From Bacillota bacterium (GTDB taxonomy: Bacteria > Bacillota > Clostridia > Clostridiales > Clostridiaceae): a DNA stretch of 42,275 bases. Where the stretch lies: positions 1-42,275 of the forward strand of contig JAUZPN010000007.1 in NCBI GenBank assembly GCA_030705885.1, given 5' to 3'. The position numbers and the translations under genes are program-made. Below, one piece after another: positions 42,203 to 42,275 of the stretch; position 1 is the first letter of the stretch; each line of letters begins with the position of its first letter. The notes under the pieces were generated by a model. It did no database searches. It was not told where the DNA came from and saw only the letters and a list, made by a program, of their open reading frames with translations.

Positions 42203-42275
42203 GCTGTCAGATGACAGCGAAGAAAAAATGGTCTTTGAAAATTAAACAGAGTAAAATAAAGCAAGTAAACCAGCA
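42203..42275 (+). other. rRNA operon leader (16S gene lies beyond the window)
   Basis: After the promoter comes a hairpin, GCTGTCA-GA-TGACAGC (42203-42218), then TGGTCTTTGAAAATTAAACA (42229-42248). The latter is the boxA-like antitermination and 16S 5'-processing region common to clostridial and bacillar rRNA operons. No 16S sequence is reached by 42275. Confidence 0.85.

Overview
The window is AT-rich, with strong AGGAGG-type ribosome binding sites and tight operons. It carries a dockerin-bearing protein, a clostridial-type rRNA leader and many Firmicutes-type families, so it most likely comes from a Clostridium (sensu stricto) or close relative. No species is claimed. Nothing marks it as phage or plasmid, and no transposase, integrase, tRNA or CRISPR array was seen.

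Layout. 1-2601 (+) is the end of an ABC ATPase and its FtsX-type permease. 2669-4505 (-) is a two-gene unit of unknown function. 4598-4746 (+) is a strong promoter followed by a terminator with no gene between. 4894-7341 (+) is a secreted BspA-type leucine-rich-repeat protein ending in a dockerin. 7423-16505 (-) holds two tandem membrane GGDEF-EAL proteins, then a compact biosynthetic operon: alpha/beta hydrolase, two AMP-forming acyl ligases, a carrier protein and a type II thioesterase. 16743-20102 has a small unknown protein, a DUF4230-like protein, a secreted Ig-like protein, malic enzyme and an unlisted 34-residue membrane protein. 20243-22658 (+) is a five-unit 20-bp tandem repeat and a Wzz-like/tyrosine-kinase/PHP-phosphatase trio. 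22711-23130 (-) is a GtrA-like protein.

23498-29024 (+) is a LacI regulator and a sugar operon: two GH130 phosphorylases, a GH1 beta-glucosidase and an SGNH esterase, consistent with intracellular breakdown of (acetylated) manno- or glucomanno-oligosaccharides. 29273-32131 (+) is a phosphodiester-glycosidase-like protein, a membrane-anchored propeller-like protein and TcdA. 32145-33501 (-) is DUF1294, an HD protein and GTP cyclohydrolase I. 33587-35986 is a LysR regulator divergent from a class I aminotransferase. 36457-41570 (+) is a glycogen branching enzyme and a GH2 beta-galactosidase. 41964-42275 is the tandem promoter and leader of an rRNA operon whose 16S gene lies just past the window edge.

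Two things stand out. First, the operon at 7423-12692 has activation, carrier and release enzymes but no condensing enzyme. Its first gene appears to lack any ATG/GTG/TTG start, and it lies directly behind a c-di-GMP enzyme gene. This is the best candidate for an undescribed system. Second, a dispersed palindromic element (73-nt core, about 105 nt with flanks) occurs in at least seven intergenic copies. Its arms show compensatory changes, pointing to a MITE- or REP-like family whose fold matters.
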